From the NCBI RefSeq assembly GCF_000691865.1, contig NZ_JMIO01000008.1:1-64000 (forward strand): a stretch of 64,000 bases of DNA, given 5' to 3'. The notes under the pieces are model-generated. The model was not told the origin of the DNA. It did not search any database and was given only the letters and a program-made list of their open reading frames with translations. This DNA comes from Methanoculleus sp. MH98A. Its GTDB lineage: Archaea > Halobacteriota > Methanomicrobia > Methanomicrobiales > Methanoculleaceae. The position numbers and the translations under genes are program-made. Shown here one piece after another: positions 44,190 through 53,323 of the stretch (position 1 is the stretch's first letter; each line of letters starts with the position of its first letter).

Positions 44190-44690
44190 TCACCGTCGTG
44201 CAGGCCCAACCACGATCGAGCACGCTGCGTCACCGGCACAGATCGCGCTCCGGTACTTCGGGGCGTAGTCACGGTTCAGGCCTGATATCGCGGCGTTCGT
44301 GTAGGCATGGCAGGCGTTGCAGGCTGCGAGCGGGTTCTCCCCCTGCTCTTTTGCCCGGGCGGTCATCGCACATCCCCTGACGGTCAGAACCGCCTCTCCC
44401 GGTCCCAAGTCGTCGACCTCGTACCGGTATTCCGGCCCGAAGAGCAACCTCGTCGCCGCCGCAAACGCTTCCGTAACCTCCCGGGCGTTTCCGAGGGGCA
44501 TTCCGAAAGCACGGGCTATGACGCCTGTTTCCCGGCCCTGCTCCCGCCACACCGCCCGCTCGACCTCGTTGTAGAGGTGATCGTCGGCGCCGTCCCTGAT
44601 GGCTCTCCGGTAGGCAAGCGGCAGCGCGGAGACCTCCCGGGCGGCGAGTTTCCAGCGCACGTCCACCGGTATCCGTTCGAATGCATCCAT
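44190..44690 (-). CDS. Conserved protein with a Cys-rich C-terminus, possibly ATC-hydrolase-like
   Basis: A 166-residue protein. The N-terminal two-thirds is helical, the last third contains CAMTARAKEQ, CNACHAYTNAAI and ICAGDAACSI, so five cysteines and a His could hold a cluster or zinc. The layout recalls proteins labelled L-2-amino-thiazoline-4-carboxylate hydrolase-like in anaerobes, but I am not certain of that. The ATG at 44690 follows GATGAGGAT; upstream in-frame sequence to 44822 crosses the divergent HAD gene start. Confidence 0.65.
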   Translation of the reverse strand: MDAFERIPVDVRWKLAAREVSALPLAYRRAIRDGADDHLYNEVERAVWREQGRETGVIARAFGMPLGNAREVTEAFAAATRLLFGPEYRYEVDDLGPGEAVLTVRGCAMTARAKEQGENPLAACNACHAYTNAAISGLNRDYAPKYRSAICAGDAACSIVVGPARR

Positions 44691-44820
44691 ATCCTCATCC
44701 CTCCTCATGGCGGTTTTCGGATCGGGGACGGGTACACCTGCAACCCCATGAAGGTTCTCACGAATCCGCCGCCCCTCCCGGGCACCGCATAAATACTCCC
44801 GCGGACAACAGAAGGAAGAC

Positions 44821-45587
44821 ATGAAGATCGGAGCAGTCCTGATCGATATCGACGGCGTCCTCTACGTCGGCGACCGGGCGGTCGACGGGGCCGGGGAAAC
44901 GCTCCGGGAACTCGACCGGCGGGGGATACCCTACCGGTTCGTCTCGAACACCACCCGCCGCTCCCGCCGTTCGGTCGCCGAGCGCCTCGAGAGCCTCGGC
45001 TACGCCGTCCCGGAACCCCGGATCATCACCGCCCCGGTCGCCGCCGCCGCACACCTGCGGGAAGGGGGCCGAACACGGTGCTTCCTCCTCACCACCCCCG
45101 ACGCCCGGACGGACTTCGAGGATGCCGGCATCACGGCCGTTGAGGAGGGTGCCGATGCGGTCGTGGTCGCCGATGCGGCCGACAGCCTCGCCTACGAGCG
45201 CCTGAACCGGGCGTTCCGCCTCCTCATGGACGGCGCAGACCTCGTCGCGCTCGAGAAGGACCGGTACTGGATGGGGGCGGACGGGCTGATGCTCTCGGCC
45301 GGACCTTCGTGGCCGCGCTCGAATACGCCGCCGGGAAAGAGGCGGAGGTGATCGGGAAACCCTCCCCGGCGTTCTTCCTGCGGGCGCTCCGGGAGATCGG
45401 GGCGGATCCCGGGGAGGCGGCGATGGTCGGCGACGACATCGTCACCGATATCGGCGGCGCCCGGGCCTGCGGGATGAAGGGCATCCTGGTGAGAACCGGC
45501 AAGTACCGGGAAGAGACCGTCCGCGCTTCAGGCATCGCGCCCGACCTCGTCATCGACTCGCTCGCGGACCTCCCGGAGTATATCTGA
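44821..45587 (+). CDS. HAD-IIA (NagD-like) phosphatase, frame broken once
   Basis: With one C restored at 45304-45305 the gene reads as 255 residues. Motif I is LIDIDGVLYVG (Asp9, Asp11), motif II VSNTTRRS, motif III near VIGKPSPAFF, and motif IV MVGDDIVTDIGGA. The break falls within LSAG/FVAALEYA, which becomes the usual SAGPFVAALEYA when a base is added. Members dephosphorylate small sugar or nucleotide phosphates. The ATG lies immediately after the divergent promoter; the next gene starts four bases after the stop. Confidence 0.85.
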
Positions 45588-45591
45588 TACC

Positions 45592-46695
45592 ATGCGGCGA
45601 CGAATCCTCACCGCGATCGCCCTCTTCGCTGCGGTCCTCGCGACCGGGTGCCTGGGTGGCCTCCTCCATCCTGCGGTCGTCCCGCCGTCGATCGTGCCGG
45701 TCGACGGGGCGGCCCTCGAACCGGCGCCGGTCTACACCTTCCCCTTCGGGGATCACGAGGAGACGATCCGGATCGAGCCCGATCCGGCGGTCTATGCCGG
45801 TGCAAAAGCAGCCGACCGGCAACTCCGCCTCTTCGAAGACCTCACGAAAGAGGAGTGGATCCCGATCTATTACCTGGCGTTCGCGAGCGACTCCCACCAG
45901 GAGCCCTTCTATACCGACCTGCTCGCGGCTCTCCGTGAGATCCGGGACCGGGAAAAACTCGACGACGACCGTTACCTCGAGCTGATCGCGGCATTCGTGC
46001 AGTCAATTCCCTACAGAACCGATGCCTCTGTCGTGGAGCCGAAGTTCCCGATCGAGACCTACGTGGACACCGAGGGCGACTGCGACGACAAAAGCCTCCT
46101 CCTCGCCGGGCTCCTCGCACGGGAAGGCTACGGGGCGGCGCTCCTCTACTTCGGGGAGGAGGAGCACATGGCCGTCGGGGTGAAGAGCGCCGGGTGCCGC
46201 TACCGTAACACGTCTTACGCCTACATCGAGACCACGAACAGAAGTTACGTGGGGATTCCGCCTGCGGCGCTCGCGGACGGGACACGCCTCTCCTCCAACC
46301 CGCTCGTGATCCCGGTCGGGGACGGAAACGGGTCTTACACGGCCTCTTCAGAGGTCGAGACGATCGAGCGTGCTCTCTCCGCATCCCGCGACCGGGTCGG
46401 GGAACTCGAAGAGGAACTCGCGGTGCGCACCCGCGAACTCGAAGCGGACCGGGAGGCGCTCGTGGCCCTCGACGCGAAGATGGCGGATCTCTTCCGGTCG
46501 GGAGAGACCGGGGACTACAACCGGCTCGTCCCGGAATACAACAGGATGGTCGGGAACTACAACGATGCGGTAGAGGCCTACAACGTCATGCTCGATGAGG
46601 CGGAGGCCGCCGTGAACCTCCACAACCACCTCGTCGGCCACGCCCACGACCGGCCCGGGTCGTACCTTCTGGCCCGGGAGTATCTCATGGGGTGA
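45592..46695 (+). CDS. Lipoprotein with a transglutaminase-like domain and coiled coil
   Basis: A 367-residue exported protein. The signal peptide ends with the lipobox LATGC (Cys20). The middle resembles a transglutaminase/BTLCP-type Cys-protease fold: DTEGDCDDKSLLLAGLLA places a Cys at a helix start, EEHMAVGV provides the His and YIETT an acidic partner. A coiled coil (about 250-300, ELEEELAVRTRELEADREAL) and a helical tail with Asn/Tyr repeats (YNRMVGNYNDAVEAYNVM) follow. It may be a surface protease or cross-linker. Four bases separate it from the HAD-IIA gene. Confidence 0.82.
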   Translation: MRRRILTAIALFAAVLATGCLGGLLHPAVVPPSIVPVDGAALEPAPVYTFPFGDHEETIRIEPDPAVYAGAKAADRQLRLFEDLTKEEWIPIYYLAFASDSHQEPFYTDLLAALREIRDREKLDDDRYLELIAAFVQSIPYRTDASVVEPKFPIETYVDTEGDCDDKSLLLAGLLAREGYGAALLYFGEEEHMAVGVKSAGCRYRNTSYAYIETTNRSYVGIPPAALADGTRLSSNPLVIPVGDGNGSYTASSEVETIERALSASRDRVGELEEELAVRTRELEADREALVALDAKMADLFRSGETGDYNRLVPEYNRMVGNYNDAVEAYNVMLDEAEAAVNLHNHLVGHAHDRPGSYLLAREYLMG

Positions 46696-47101
46696 CGGCC
46701 GCTCCCGGACCTACGCGTGGCTCTCTGCCCGGAGAGGAGTGTGGTTTGCCGGGGCGCCGGAGGCGAAGTACGCCGCCTTATGCATCTGGCTGCGCCGAAC
46801 AACGGTCGGATACCGGGCAGCCCGCTCGGCGAGGCAGGAAAACGTGGTGAATTCGGATCGTTCCATACATCAAACGGCGTGAGAGCGTTACTTAACCGTA
46901 GGCCGCGTGCGGGGTGAAAGTGAACAGCCGCGATTCCGCCCCCAATCCCCTCCCCATTCTAACGAAGAGGCCGAGAGTAACGGAAGATCCTTCCAAAACC
47001 GTCAAATCGGCGCAATTCAACCTCCCGCCGGCCGAAACGACAACAGTTCTGGTGGCAAGTGTTAATGTATCCCCTGACAAATACATGGAACGGAGTGCCG
47101 T
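46696..47101. other. 406-base region upstream of sufC
   Basis: No supported gene on either strand; frames of 60-95 codons here lack ribosome-binding sites and family features. The only notable element is the inverted repeat at 47065-47086. A clear consensus TATA box for sufC was not found. Confidence 0.4.
47065..47086. repeat. Inverted repeat ATGTAT-N10-ATACAT upstream of sufC
   Basis: Perfect six-base arms flank a ten-base spacer, ending 15 bases before the sufC start codon. The position suits an operator or a leader hairpin. It does not resemble the cyanobacterial SufR site. Confidence 0.4.
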
Positions 47102-47832
47102 ATGCTGGATATCAGTGATTTGCACGTGGAAGTGGATGGCACCGAGAAACTCCACGACATCAACCTCCATATCGGGCAGGGGGAGACCCATATTCTGATG
47201 GGGCCGAACGGCTCGGGGAAGAGCACGCTGCTCAAAGCCATCATGGGGTTCGGCGGCTACACGATCACGTCCGGATCCATCGTTTTTAAGGGAACGGATA
47301 TCACCGGGATGCCGGTCCACGAGCGCGCCCATCTCGGAATCGGCATGATGTTTCAGCACCCGCCCGCGTTATCAGGCTGAAACTCGGAAAACTCCTCGGC
47401 GCCACCTCACATCTCGGCAACGACGCGATAGAGGCGCTCGCGCAGACGGTCAACATGGAGGACTTTCTCGCCCGGGACACCAACGTAGGGTTCTCCGGCG
47501 GCGAGATCAAGCGGAGCGAGATCCTGCAACTGAAGGTCCAGCAGCCCGATTTTCTCATGCTAGACGAGCCGGAGAGCGGTGTCGACCTTGAGAACATAAA
47601 CCTGATGGGCAAAGAGATCGCGGGCCTCCTCGAGAAGGACGTCCATATCGTCAACCGCCGCCGTAGCGGCCTCATCATCACCCACACCGGCTACATCCTC
47701 GACTACCTCGAGGCCGACCAGGGGCACGTGCTGATCGACGGCCGGATCCGGTGCCACGGGAACCCCCGCGAGATCCTGCGCGTGGTCAAGGAGAAAGGAT
47801 ACGGAGAGTGTATGCGTTGCAAACAGAGGTAA
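47102..47832 (+). CDS. sufC: Fe-S cluster assembly ATPase SufC, frame broken once
   Basis: ABC-type ATPase that works with SufB to assemble iron-sulfur clusters. Walker A is [11 protein letters not shown]-loop GMMFQHPPA, the signature is [12 protein letters not shown], Walker [13 protein letters not shown], and the switch His is in IITHTGYIL. The frame changes near 47362-47370 (after QHPPA); restoring one base by the CCC run gives 243 residues. The last 25 bases overlap the sufB start. In methanogens this two-gene suf system is the usual, minimal form. Confidence 0.9.
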
Positions 47833-48929
47833 CCGATATCGAACAGCTCTCGCAGGAGGACCGGGAACGCCTCGCCCTGACCGGCCTTGAAGTCGGGATG
47901 CAGAACAGGTGCGGGAGTTTCTTCCAGGTCGACCAGGACGTGATCCAGACCACCTGCGGGGCCGAAGGGGTCGAGATGATCCCCATCAAGGCCGCCCTCG
48001 AGAAGTACGACTGGGTCAGGGACTACTACTGGAACGCCGTCTCGCGCGACAAGGACAAATACACGCAATACCTTGCGAAGCAGGAGAACCCGCAGGGCCT
48101 CGTCGTCATCGCTCACGAAGGCGTGAAGGTCGAGATGCCCCTCCAGGCCTGCCTCTTTCTGCGTGAAGAGCCGGTGCAGCACGTCCACAACATCTTCATC
48201 GCGAGGGAAGGCTCGGAGATCAACATCATCTCCGGGTGCGCGAGTTCCTGGCAGAAGGAGCACGGGGCGCATATCGGGGTGACCGAGATCTACGTCGGCA
48301 AAGGCGCCAAGGTCACGTCCACGATGATCCACAACTGGAACCCCGGCATCAGCGTCTTCCCGCGGAGCGCCACCGTCGTCGAGGAGGACGGAACCTTCCT
48401 CTCGAACTACGTCTGCATGCAGCCGGTCAACCGTATCGAGATGTACCCGACGGCCCGCCTGGTCGGGAAGAACGCCGTTGCCCGGTTCTCGAGCATCGTC
48501 GTCGCGACACCGGGCTCGACCCTCGATCTCGGCTCCCGCGCCATCCTCGGCGCCGAGAACGCGAGCGCCGAACTGATCACCCGGGCGATCACCACCGGCG
48601 GCAAGGTCATCTCCCGCGGCCACATCCTCGGCGAGAAAGACAACACCCGCGGCCATATCGAGTGCAAGGGCCTGATCTTGAAAGACGGCATCGTCCACGC
48701 CATCCCCGAGATCGAGGGGACGCTGACCGGCACCGAACTTTCCCACGAAGCCGCGGTAGGTAAGATCGCCCGGCACGAGATCGAGTACCTCATGGCCCGG
48801 GGACTTTCCGAAGAGGAGGCCACCGCAACCATTATACGCGGGTTCCTGGATGTGAAGATCAGCGGTCTCCCTGCGGTCCTGCAGGAGCAGATCGACGCCG
48901 CGATCGATAAAGCAGAATCAGGCTTCTGA
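47808..48929 (+). CDS. sufB: Fe-S cluster scaffold SufB/SufD-family protein
   Basis: A 373-residue SufBD protein, partner and scaffold of SufC. The centre is the beta-helix of the family with ISGCASSW and [11 protein letters not shown] segments, and the C-terminal helix pair follows [20 protein letters not shown]. The GTG at 47808 starts the protein inside the end of sufC; an earlier in-frame ATG would be Arg/Pro-rich and lacks a ribosome-binding site. Methanogens carry this single protein in place of separate SufB and SufD. Confidence 0.93.
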   Translation: MYALQTEVTDIEQLSQEDRERLALTGLEVGMQNRCGSFFQVDQDVIQTTCGAEGVEMIPIKAALEKYDWVRDYYWNAVSRDKDKYTQYLAKQENPQGLVVIAHEGVKVEMPLQACLFLREEPVQHVHNIFIAREGSEINIISGCASSWQKEHGAHIGVTEIYVGKGAKVTSTMIHNWNPGISVFPRSATVVEEDGTFLSNYVCMQPVNRIEMYPTARLVGKNAVARFSSIVVATPGSTLDLGSRAILGAENASAELITRAITTGGKVISRGHILGEKDNTRGHIECKGLILKDGIVHAIPEIEGTLTGTELSHEAAVGKIARHEIEYLMARGLSEEEATATIIRGFLDVKISGLPAVLQEQIDAAIDKAESGF

Positions 48930-48945
48930 TTCGGGAGACGGGAGG

Positions 48946-49608
48946 ATGGAGACCGATCCCTGCAGACGGGAACGCGAGGAGATGGTGGAGTTCCAGATCC
49001 GGGCCCGGGGAATCGGAGACAAAAGAGTGCTCGCCGCGATGCGAAAGATCCCCCGCCACCTCTTCGTGCCCAAAAACCTCAAACGTGCGGCTTACGACGA
49101 CCGGCCGCTCCCCATCGGTGAGGGGCAGACCATCTCCCAGCCCTACATCGTCGCCGTCATGACCGAACAACTGGAGATCCGCTCCCACGACCGTGTCCTC
49201 GAGATCGGGACCGGCAGCGGCTACCAGGCGGCGCTCCTTGCCGAACTCGCCGCGAAGGTCGTCTCCGTCGAACGCCTCGCCCACCTCGCCGACCGGGCGC
49301 GAGAGAACCTCGCGCGGGCGGGGGTCACCGGCGTTGAGGTGGTCGTCGGCGACGGTACGGAAGGTTATCCGCCGGAGGCACCCTACGACGCCATCGTCGT
49401 CACGGCGGCAACACCCGAGATCCCCCAACCCCTGATCGACCAGCTCGGCAAGGGAGGACGGCTGGTCGCTCCCGTCGGGCCGCGGGAATGCCAGGATCTC
49501 GTCAAACTCGTCAAACGCGAAGGCAGGGTGGAGACGATCCCGCTCGGCGGCGTCTGTTTCGTGCCGCTGATCGGGCAGTTCGGGTGGCAGGGAGAGGTGT
49601 CCCCGTGA
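48946..49608 (+). CDS. pcm: Protein-L-isoaspartate O-methyltransferase
   Basis: Repairs isoaspartyl residues in aged proteins with SAM. 220 residues. MVEFQIRARGIGDKRVLAAM is the helical lead of the family, LPIGEGQTISQPYIVA binds the substrate peptide, and VLEIGTGSGYQAALLAEL is the SAM-binding motif I. GGGAGACGGGAGG precedes the ATG. The stop overlaps the start of the next gene (GTGA). Confidence 0.96.
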   Translation: METDPCRREREEMVEFQIRARGIGDKRVLAAMRKIPRHLFVPKNLKRAAYDDRPLPIGEGQTISQPYIVAVMTEQLEIRSHDRVLEIGTGSGYQAALLAELAAKVVSVERLAHLADRARENLARAGVTGVEVVVGDGTEGYPPEAPYDAIVVTAATPEIPQPLIDQLGKGGRLVAPVGPRECQDLVKLVKREGRVETIPLGGVCFVPLIGQFGWQGEVSP

Positions 49609-50219
49609 CGGTCTACGACATCACCCGGGACCTCTCCGGGGACGCCGTCCTCTACCCGGGAGACGTCCGGCCCCGGTTCCGCGAAATCGACAACGGGCAG
49701 TACCGCGTGACCGAGATGGTTCTCGGGAGCCATACCGGAACGCACATCGACGCCCCGTCGCACTACATCAAGGGGGGACTGACGGTCGACGAGATCCCGC
49801 TTGCGGTGCTGATGGGGCCCGCACGGGTGCTCGACTGCAGCGACGCGCGGGCGGTCATCGAACCCGGTCACCTCGCCGGCCGCCTCGACGGCACGAGGAC
49901 GATCCTCATAAAGACCTGGTTTTCCGGGCGGCGGGAGTTCGATCCCGGGTACCCGTCGCTCTCCCCCGAAGCGGCGGAGATGATCGTCGGCGCCGGGATA
50001 ACCTGCCTCGGGATCGACGCCCCGTCGATCGAGTCGTTTGACTGCGACGGTTCCGTCCACCGGCGGCTGCTCGGGAGCGGGACGGTCATCCTCGAACTGC
50101 TCGACCTCTCTGCCGTACCGGAAGGCAACTATTTCATGACGGCGCTCCCGATGCGGCTCAAAGGTGCCGACGGATCACCCGTGCGGGCAATCCTGTCGGA
50201 TACGGAGGAAGAACCATGA
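49605..50219 (+). CDS. Cyclase-family metal-dependent hydrolase (kynurenine-formamidase-like)
   Basis: A 204-residue protein of the cyclase superfamily. The metal-binding motif SHTGTHIDAPSHY (HxGTHxDxPxH) is intact, and ITRDLSGDAVLYPGD and the C-terminal ALPMRLKGADGSP match the fold. Substrates range from N-formylkynurenine to cyclic imides; the one here is unknown. The GTG start is inside the pcm stop and the stop overlaps the next ATG (ATGA), so the three genes are co-translated. Confidence 0.88.
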   Translation: MTVYDITRDLSGDAVLYPGDVRPRFREIDNGQYRVTEMVLGSHTGTHIDAPSHYIKGGLTVDEIPLAVLMGPARVLDCSDARAVIEPGHLAGRLDGTRTILIKTWFSGRREFDPGYPSLSPEAAEMIVGAGITCLGIDAPSIESFDCDGSVHRRLLGSGTVILELLDLSAVPEGNYFMTALPMRLKGADGSPVRAILSDTEEEP

Positions 50220-50821
50220 GTTTCTGGCATGATGCTATCGAGAGACTGGAGATAATCCTCGCGCACAGCGGATGCGAGGACGGAATCGTGACGCTCGGCG
50301 TGAACTGTGATGCAGATGCCTGCCAGTACCCGAAAGGCACCTGCATGGAAGGGCGCTTCGGCGGGCAGAGCGGGCAGTTCATCACGGATGAGCCGATCCG
50401 GGCGAACACCCGGATCTCCTTTATGTTCGGTGCGCCGCTTGCAAACCCAAAGCAGCGTGGGGCTGCAGGCGCGATCATCAACACCGTCTCGGCGTTCCTC
50501 TGCCTGTCGCGGAGGCTCCGGCCCTGCACCCCCGACAGCTACGGTCCCTGTCTTGCGGAACTCTCCCGCGAGGTCGCCGGAAAGAAGGTCTACCTCGTCG
50601 GTTCGATGCCGGTGCTCGAGCGGGCGCTTGCGGAACAGATCGTCGACTCACCCGAGGCGGCCGATATCCTCCTGGTCGGCGGGGACGGCATGACGAGCGA
50701 TGCGGGGGTCGCCTGCATCGACGAGTACCGGGAGAAGAAACGGACGATATTCCTCGGACCGTCGGCCTCCGGGGTCAGCGGCCTTATAAATCTTGAGCAC
50801 TGGTGCCCCTACGGACGATGA
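50216..50821 (+). CDS. Uncharacterised conserved protein
   Basis: A 201-residue protein I do not recognise. The N-terminal half is Cys-rich (HSGCEDG, VNCDADACQYPKGTC), possibly binding a metal. The C-terminal half looks Rossmann-like, with GKKVYLVGSMPVLER and ADILLVGGDGMTS and a final KRTIFLGPSASGVSGL segment, reminiscent of the DUF364 heavy-metal-chelation-like proteins. It starts in an ATGA overlap and ends 37 bases before glmM, so it is in the operon. Confidence 0.7.
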   Translation: MSFWHDAIERLEIILAHSGCEDGIVTLGVNCDADACQYPKGTCMEGRFGGQSGQFITDEPIRANTRISFMFGAPLANPKQRGAAGAIINTVSAFLCLSRRLRPCTPDSYGPCLAELSREVAGKKVYLVGSMPVLERALAEQIVDSPEAADILLVGGDGMTSDAGVACIDEYREKKRTIFLGPSASGVSGLINLEHWCPYGR

Positions 50822-50858
50822 ATACCTTTTTTTAGGAAAGAAAGGATTATACAGGAGT

Positions 50859-52115
50859 ATGCTTTTCGGCTCTTCCGGCATCCGGCAGGAGTTCGGCCCC
50901 GGTCTCGTCGACCTCGCGCTCCGCGTCGGAGCGGCGATCGCAGCCGGGGCTTCGGAGATCGCCGTCGGCCGGGACACCCGCACGACCAGCGAACTGCTTG
51001 AGCACTGCGTCGTCTCCGGGATGCTCTCGGCCGGTGCAAGCGTCTATTCCTGCGGCATCGCGCCCACGCCGACGGTCGCGCACGCTACGAGGAATACGGG
51101 CGCAGGGTGCATGATAACAGCCTCGCACAACCCCGAGTCCTACAACGGGGTCAAACTGTTCAACCCTGACGGGTCGTCGTTCACCCTCCGGCAGCAGGCG
51201 GCGATCGAGGACGCAATCGAGAGGACGCACTGGAAGAACTGGGACGAACAGGGGCACGCCCGGCCGATAGACGCGGTGGACGCGCACCGGGAGGCAATCC
51301 TCGATAAGGTCAGTCTTTCACGCCCCATCACTGCCGTGCTCGACTGCGGCAACGGCGCCGGAAGCGTCATTACTCCCGACCTCCTCGCCGCGGCCGGGAC
51401 GGCCGTGATTGGCCTGAACTGCAACGTCATGGGCAGGTTTGCCCGCCCATCGGAGCCGCTCGAAGCAAACCTCCCCTACATCGGCGAGATCGTCCGGCGG
51501 CGGGACGCCGCGTGCGCGGTGATCCACGACGGCGACGCCGACCGGATGATGGCGTTCGACGAACGTGGCCGCTATATCGACGGAGACCACCTCCTCATGC
51601 TCTTTGCGAAGTATCTCGACCGCAAGCGCGTCGTTACCACCGTCGACGCCTCGATGGCGATCGAGGAGGTCGCGGAAGTCCGCCGCACGCCGGTCGGCGA
51701 CAGTTTCGTCTCCGAAGAACTCCTCTCATGGGGGGATTTCGGCGGCGAAGCGTCGGGGAGCTGGATCTTCCCCGAGCACTCCTACTGCCCGGACGGGATC
51801 TACGCCGCGGCCCTCCTCTGCGAAATCGCGTCGGAGTGGTCGATCGCAGATGAACTCGACCGGATGCCCCGCTACACCCTTCTGCGGGAATCGTATCGCA
51901 TCGCCTCCCCGCGGGAGGTCATGGCGGCGATGGGAGCAGACGAGCCGACGCACGGGGTCCGGGTCGAGGATGAAGACGGCTGGTACCTGATCCGGGCAAG
52001 CGGCACCGAACCGAAGGTCCGGATCACGGGCGAGGGAAAAACACCCGCAAAGGCAAAAGAGATGCTTGAAGCGGGGCATACCGCCCTTGAGCGGGCGAAA
52101 CGTATTCTGGAGTAG
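50859..52115 (+). CDS. glmM: Phosphoglucosamine mutase (phosphohexomutase family)
   Basis: Interconverts glucosamine-6-phosphate and glucosamine-1-phosphate. The catalytic phosphoserine loop is TASHNPESYNG, the metal-binding loop DGDADR, and the sugar-binding RASGTEPKVRI loop lies near the C-terminus. 418 residues. The ATG at 50859 (LFGSSGIRQEFG follows) is preceded by CAGGAG at close spacing. With the following genes it makes UDP-GlcNAc-type precursors; phosphomannomutase activity cannot be excluded. Confidence 0.92.
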   Translation: MLFGSSGIRQEFGPGLVDLALRVGAAIAAGASEIAVGRDTRTTSELLEHCVVSGMLSAGASVYSCGIAPTPTVAHATRNTGAGCMITASHNPESYNGVKLFNPDGSSFTLRQQAAIEDAIERTHWKNWDEQGHARPIDAVDAHREAILDKVSLSRPITAVLDCGNGAGSVITPDLLAAAGTAVIGLNCNVMGRFARPSEPLEANLPYIGEIVRRRDAACAVIHDGDADRMMAFDERGRYIDGDHLLMLFAKYLDRKRVVTTVDASMAIEEVAEVRRTPVGDSFVSEELLSWGDFGGEASGSWIFPEHSYCPDGIYAAALLCEIASEWSIADELDRMPRYTLLRESYRIASPREVMAAMGADEPTHGVRVEDEDGWYLIRASGTEPKVRITGEGKTPAKAKEMLEAGHTALERAKRILE

Positions 52116-52119
52116 ATAT

Positions 52120-53319
52120 ATGCAGTGTGTCGTACTGGCAGCAGGAGAGGGGAAACGGATGCGTCCCCTGACCGCCCGGCGCCCGAAGGTGATGCTTCCG
52201 ATCGCGAACCGCCCGATGATGGAGCACCTTGTCGTCGCGGCCCGCGACGCGGGAATCACCGACTTCACCTTCGTCGTCGGGTACTTCGAACGCGAGATCC
52301 GGAACCACTTCGGGGACGGCAGCAGCCTCGGCGTGAATATCGCCTACGTGACCCAGCGCCACCAGCTCGGCACCGCCGACGCCCTGCGGGCGACGGCAGG
52401 GATGATCGACGACCGGTTCCTCCTCTTGAACGGGGACATGATCCTCAAATCCGACGATATCAGGAAATTCTGCCGGATGGACGCTCCGTGCGTGGGGATT
52501 CACGAGACCGACCACCCGCAGGACTACGGCGTCGTGACGGTGGAAGGAGGCCGCATCACCGGTCTTGAGGAGAAGTCCGAAGACCCGAAGAGCAACCTGA
52601 TCAACGCGGGCGCCTACCTCTTCGAACCCGGCATCTTCGACCTCCTTTCGGGGCTCAAGATATCGGGCCGGGGCGAGTTCGAGCTGACCGACGCACTCGA
52701 CACCTACATCAGGGAAGGGACGCTCAGGGCACATTCGCTCGCCTACTGGCTCGACGTGGGGCAGCCGTGGGATCTCCTCGACGCAAACGAGGGGCTTCTC
52801 TCCTCGATCCGCCACGAACGGCACGGGACCGTCGAGGACGGATGCACCGTCCCGGAGAAGGTCGGCATCGGGAAGGGGACGGTCATCCGGGCCGGAACCT
52901 ACATCGAAGGACCCTGCATCATCGGCGAGAACTGCGTCATCGGTCCCCACGCCTATATCCGGGGCTCCACTGCCATCGGTGATAACTGCCATATCGGGCA
53001 CGCGACCGAGCTCAAGAACTCCATCATCATGTCGGGGACGAAGATCCCCCACTTCAACTACATCGGCGACAGCATCGTCGGGAGTAACTGCAACTTCGGA
53101 GCGGGCACCAAGGTCGCGAACCTCAGGCACGACAACGGAGCGGTGAAAGTCTGCGGGAAGACTACCGGGCGGAGGAAGTTCGGCGCCATCATCGGCGACG
53201 ACGTCCTCTTCGGGATCAACTGCTCGGTCAATGTCGGAAGCCTCGTCGGCAGCGGCACCCGGGCGGCTCCCCACTCCCTCGTTGAAGGATGCATCGAGGA
53301 CAACTCAATCATCAGGTGA
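52120..53319 (+). CDS. glmU: Bifunctional sugar-1-phosphate nucleotidylyltransferase/acetyltransferase (GlmU-like), copy 1
   Basis: A 399-residue protein. The N-terminal pyrophosphorylase has VVLAAGEGKRMRPLT with the nucleotide-binding signature and RHQLGTADAL. The C-terminal left-handed beta helix has hexapeptide repeats (GTVIRAGTYIEG, GENCVIGPHAYI, then NFGAGTKVANLRHDN). The GAGTxxxNxR feature fits GlmU acetyltransferases that make GlcNAc-1-P from acetyl-CoA. A second similar gene follows directly, an arrangement described in other euryarchaea. Confidence 0.9.
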   Translation: MQCVVLAAGEGKRMRPLTARRPKVMLPIANRPMMEHLVVAARDAGITDFTFVVGYFEREIRNHFGDGSSLGVNIAYVTQRHQLGTADALRATAGMIDDRFLLLNGDMILKSDDIRKFCRMDAPCVGIHETDHPQDYGVVTVEGGRITGLEEKSEDPKSNLINAGAYLFEPGIFDLLSGLKISGRGEFELTDALDTYIREGTLRAHSLAYWLDVGQPWDLLDANEGLLSSIRHERHGTVEDGCTVPEKVGIGKGTVIRAGTYIEGPCIIGENCVIGPHAYIRGSTAIGDNCHIGHATELKNSIIMSGTKIPHFNYIGDSIVGSNCNFGAGTKVANLRHDNGAVKVCGKTTGRRKFGAIIGDDVLFGINCSVNVGSLVGSGTRAAPHSLVEGCIEDNSIIR

Positions 53320-53323
53320 TATG

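Noticed and set aside
46914-47198. A 94-codon plus-strand frame overlapping the sufC start
   Set aside because: It crosses the sufC Walker A region in another frame and has no ribosome-binding site.
47102-47380. SufC as a genuine pseudogene
   Set aside because: Both halves keep every ATPase motif and a one-base repair restores the protein, so a sequence error is more likely than decay.
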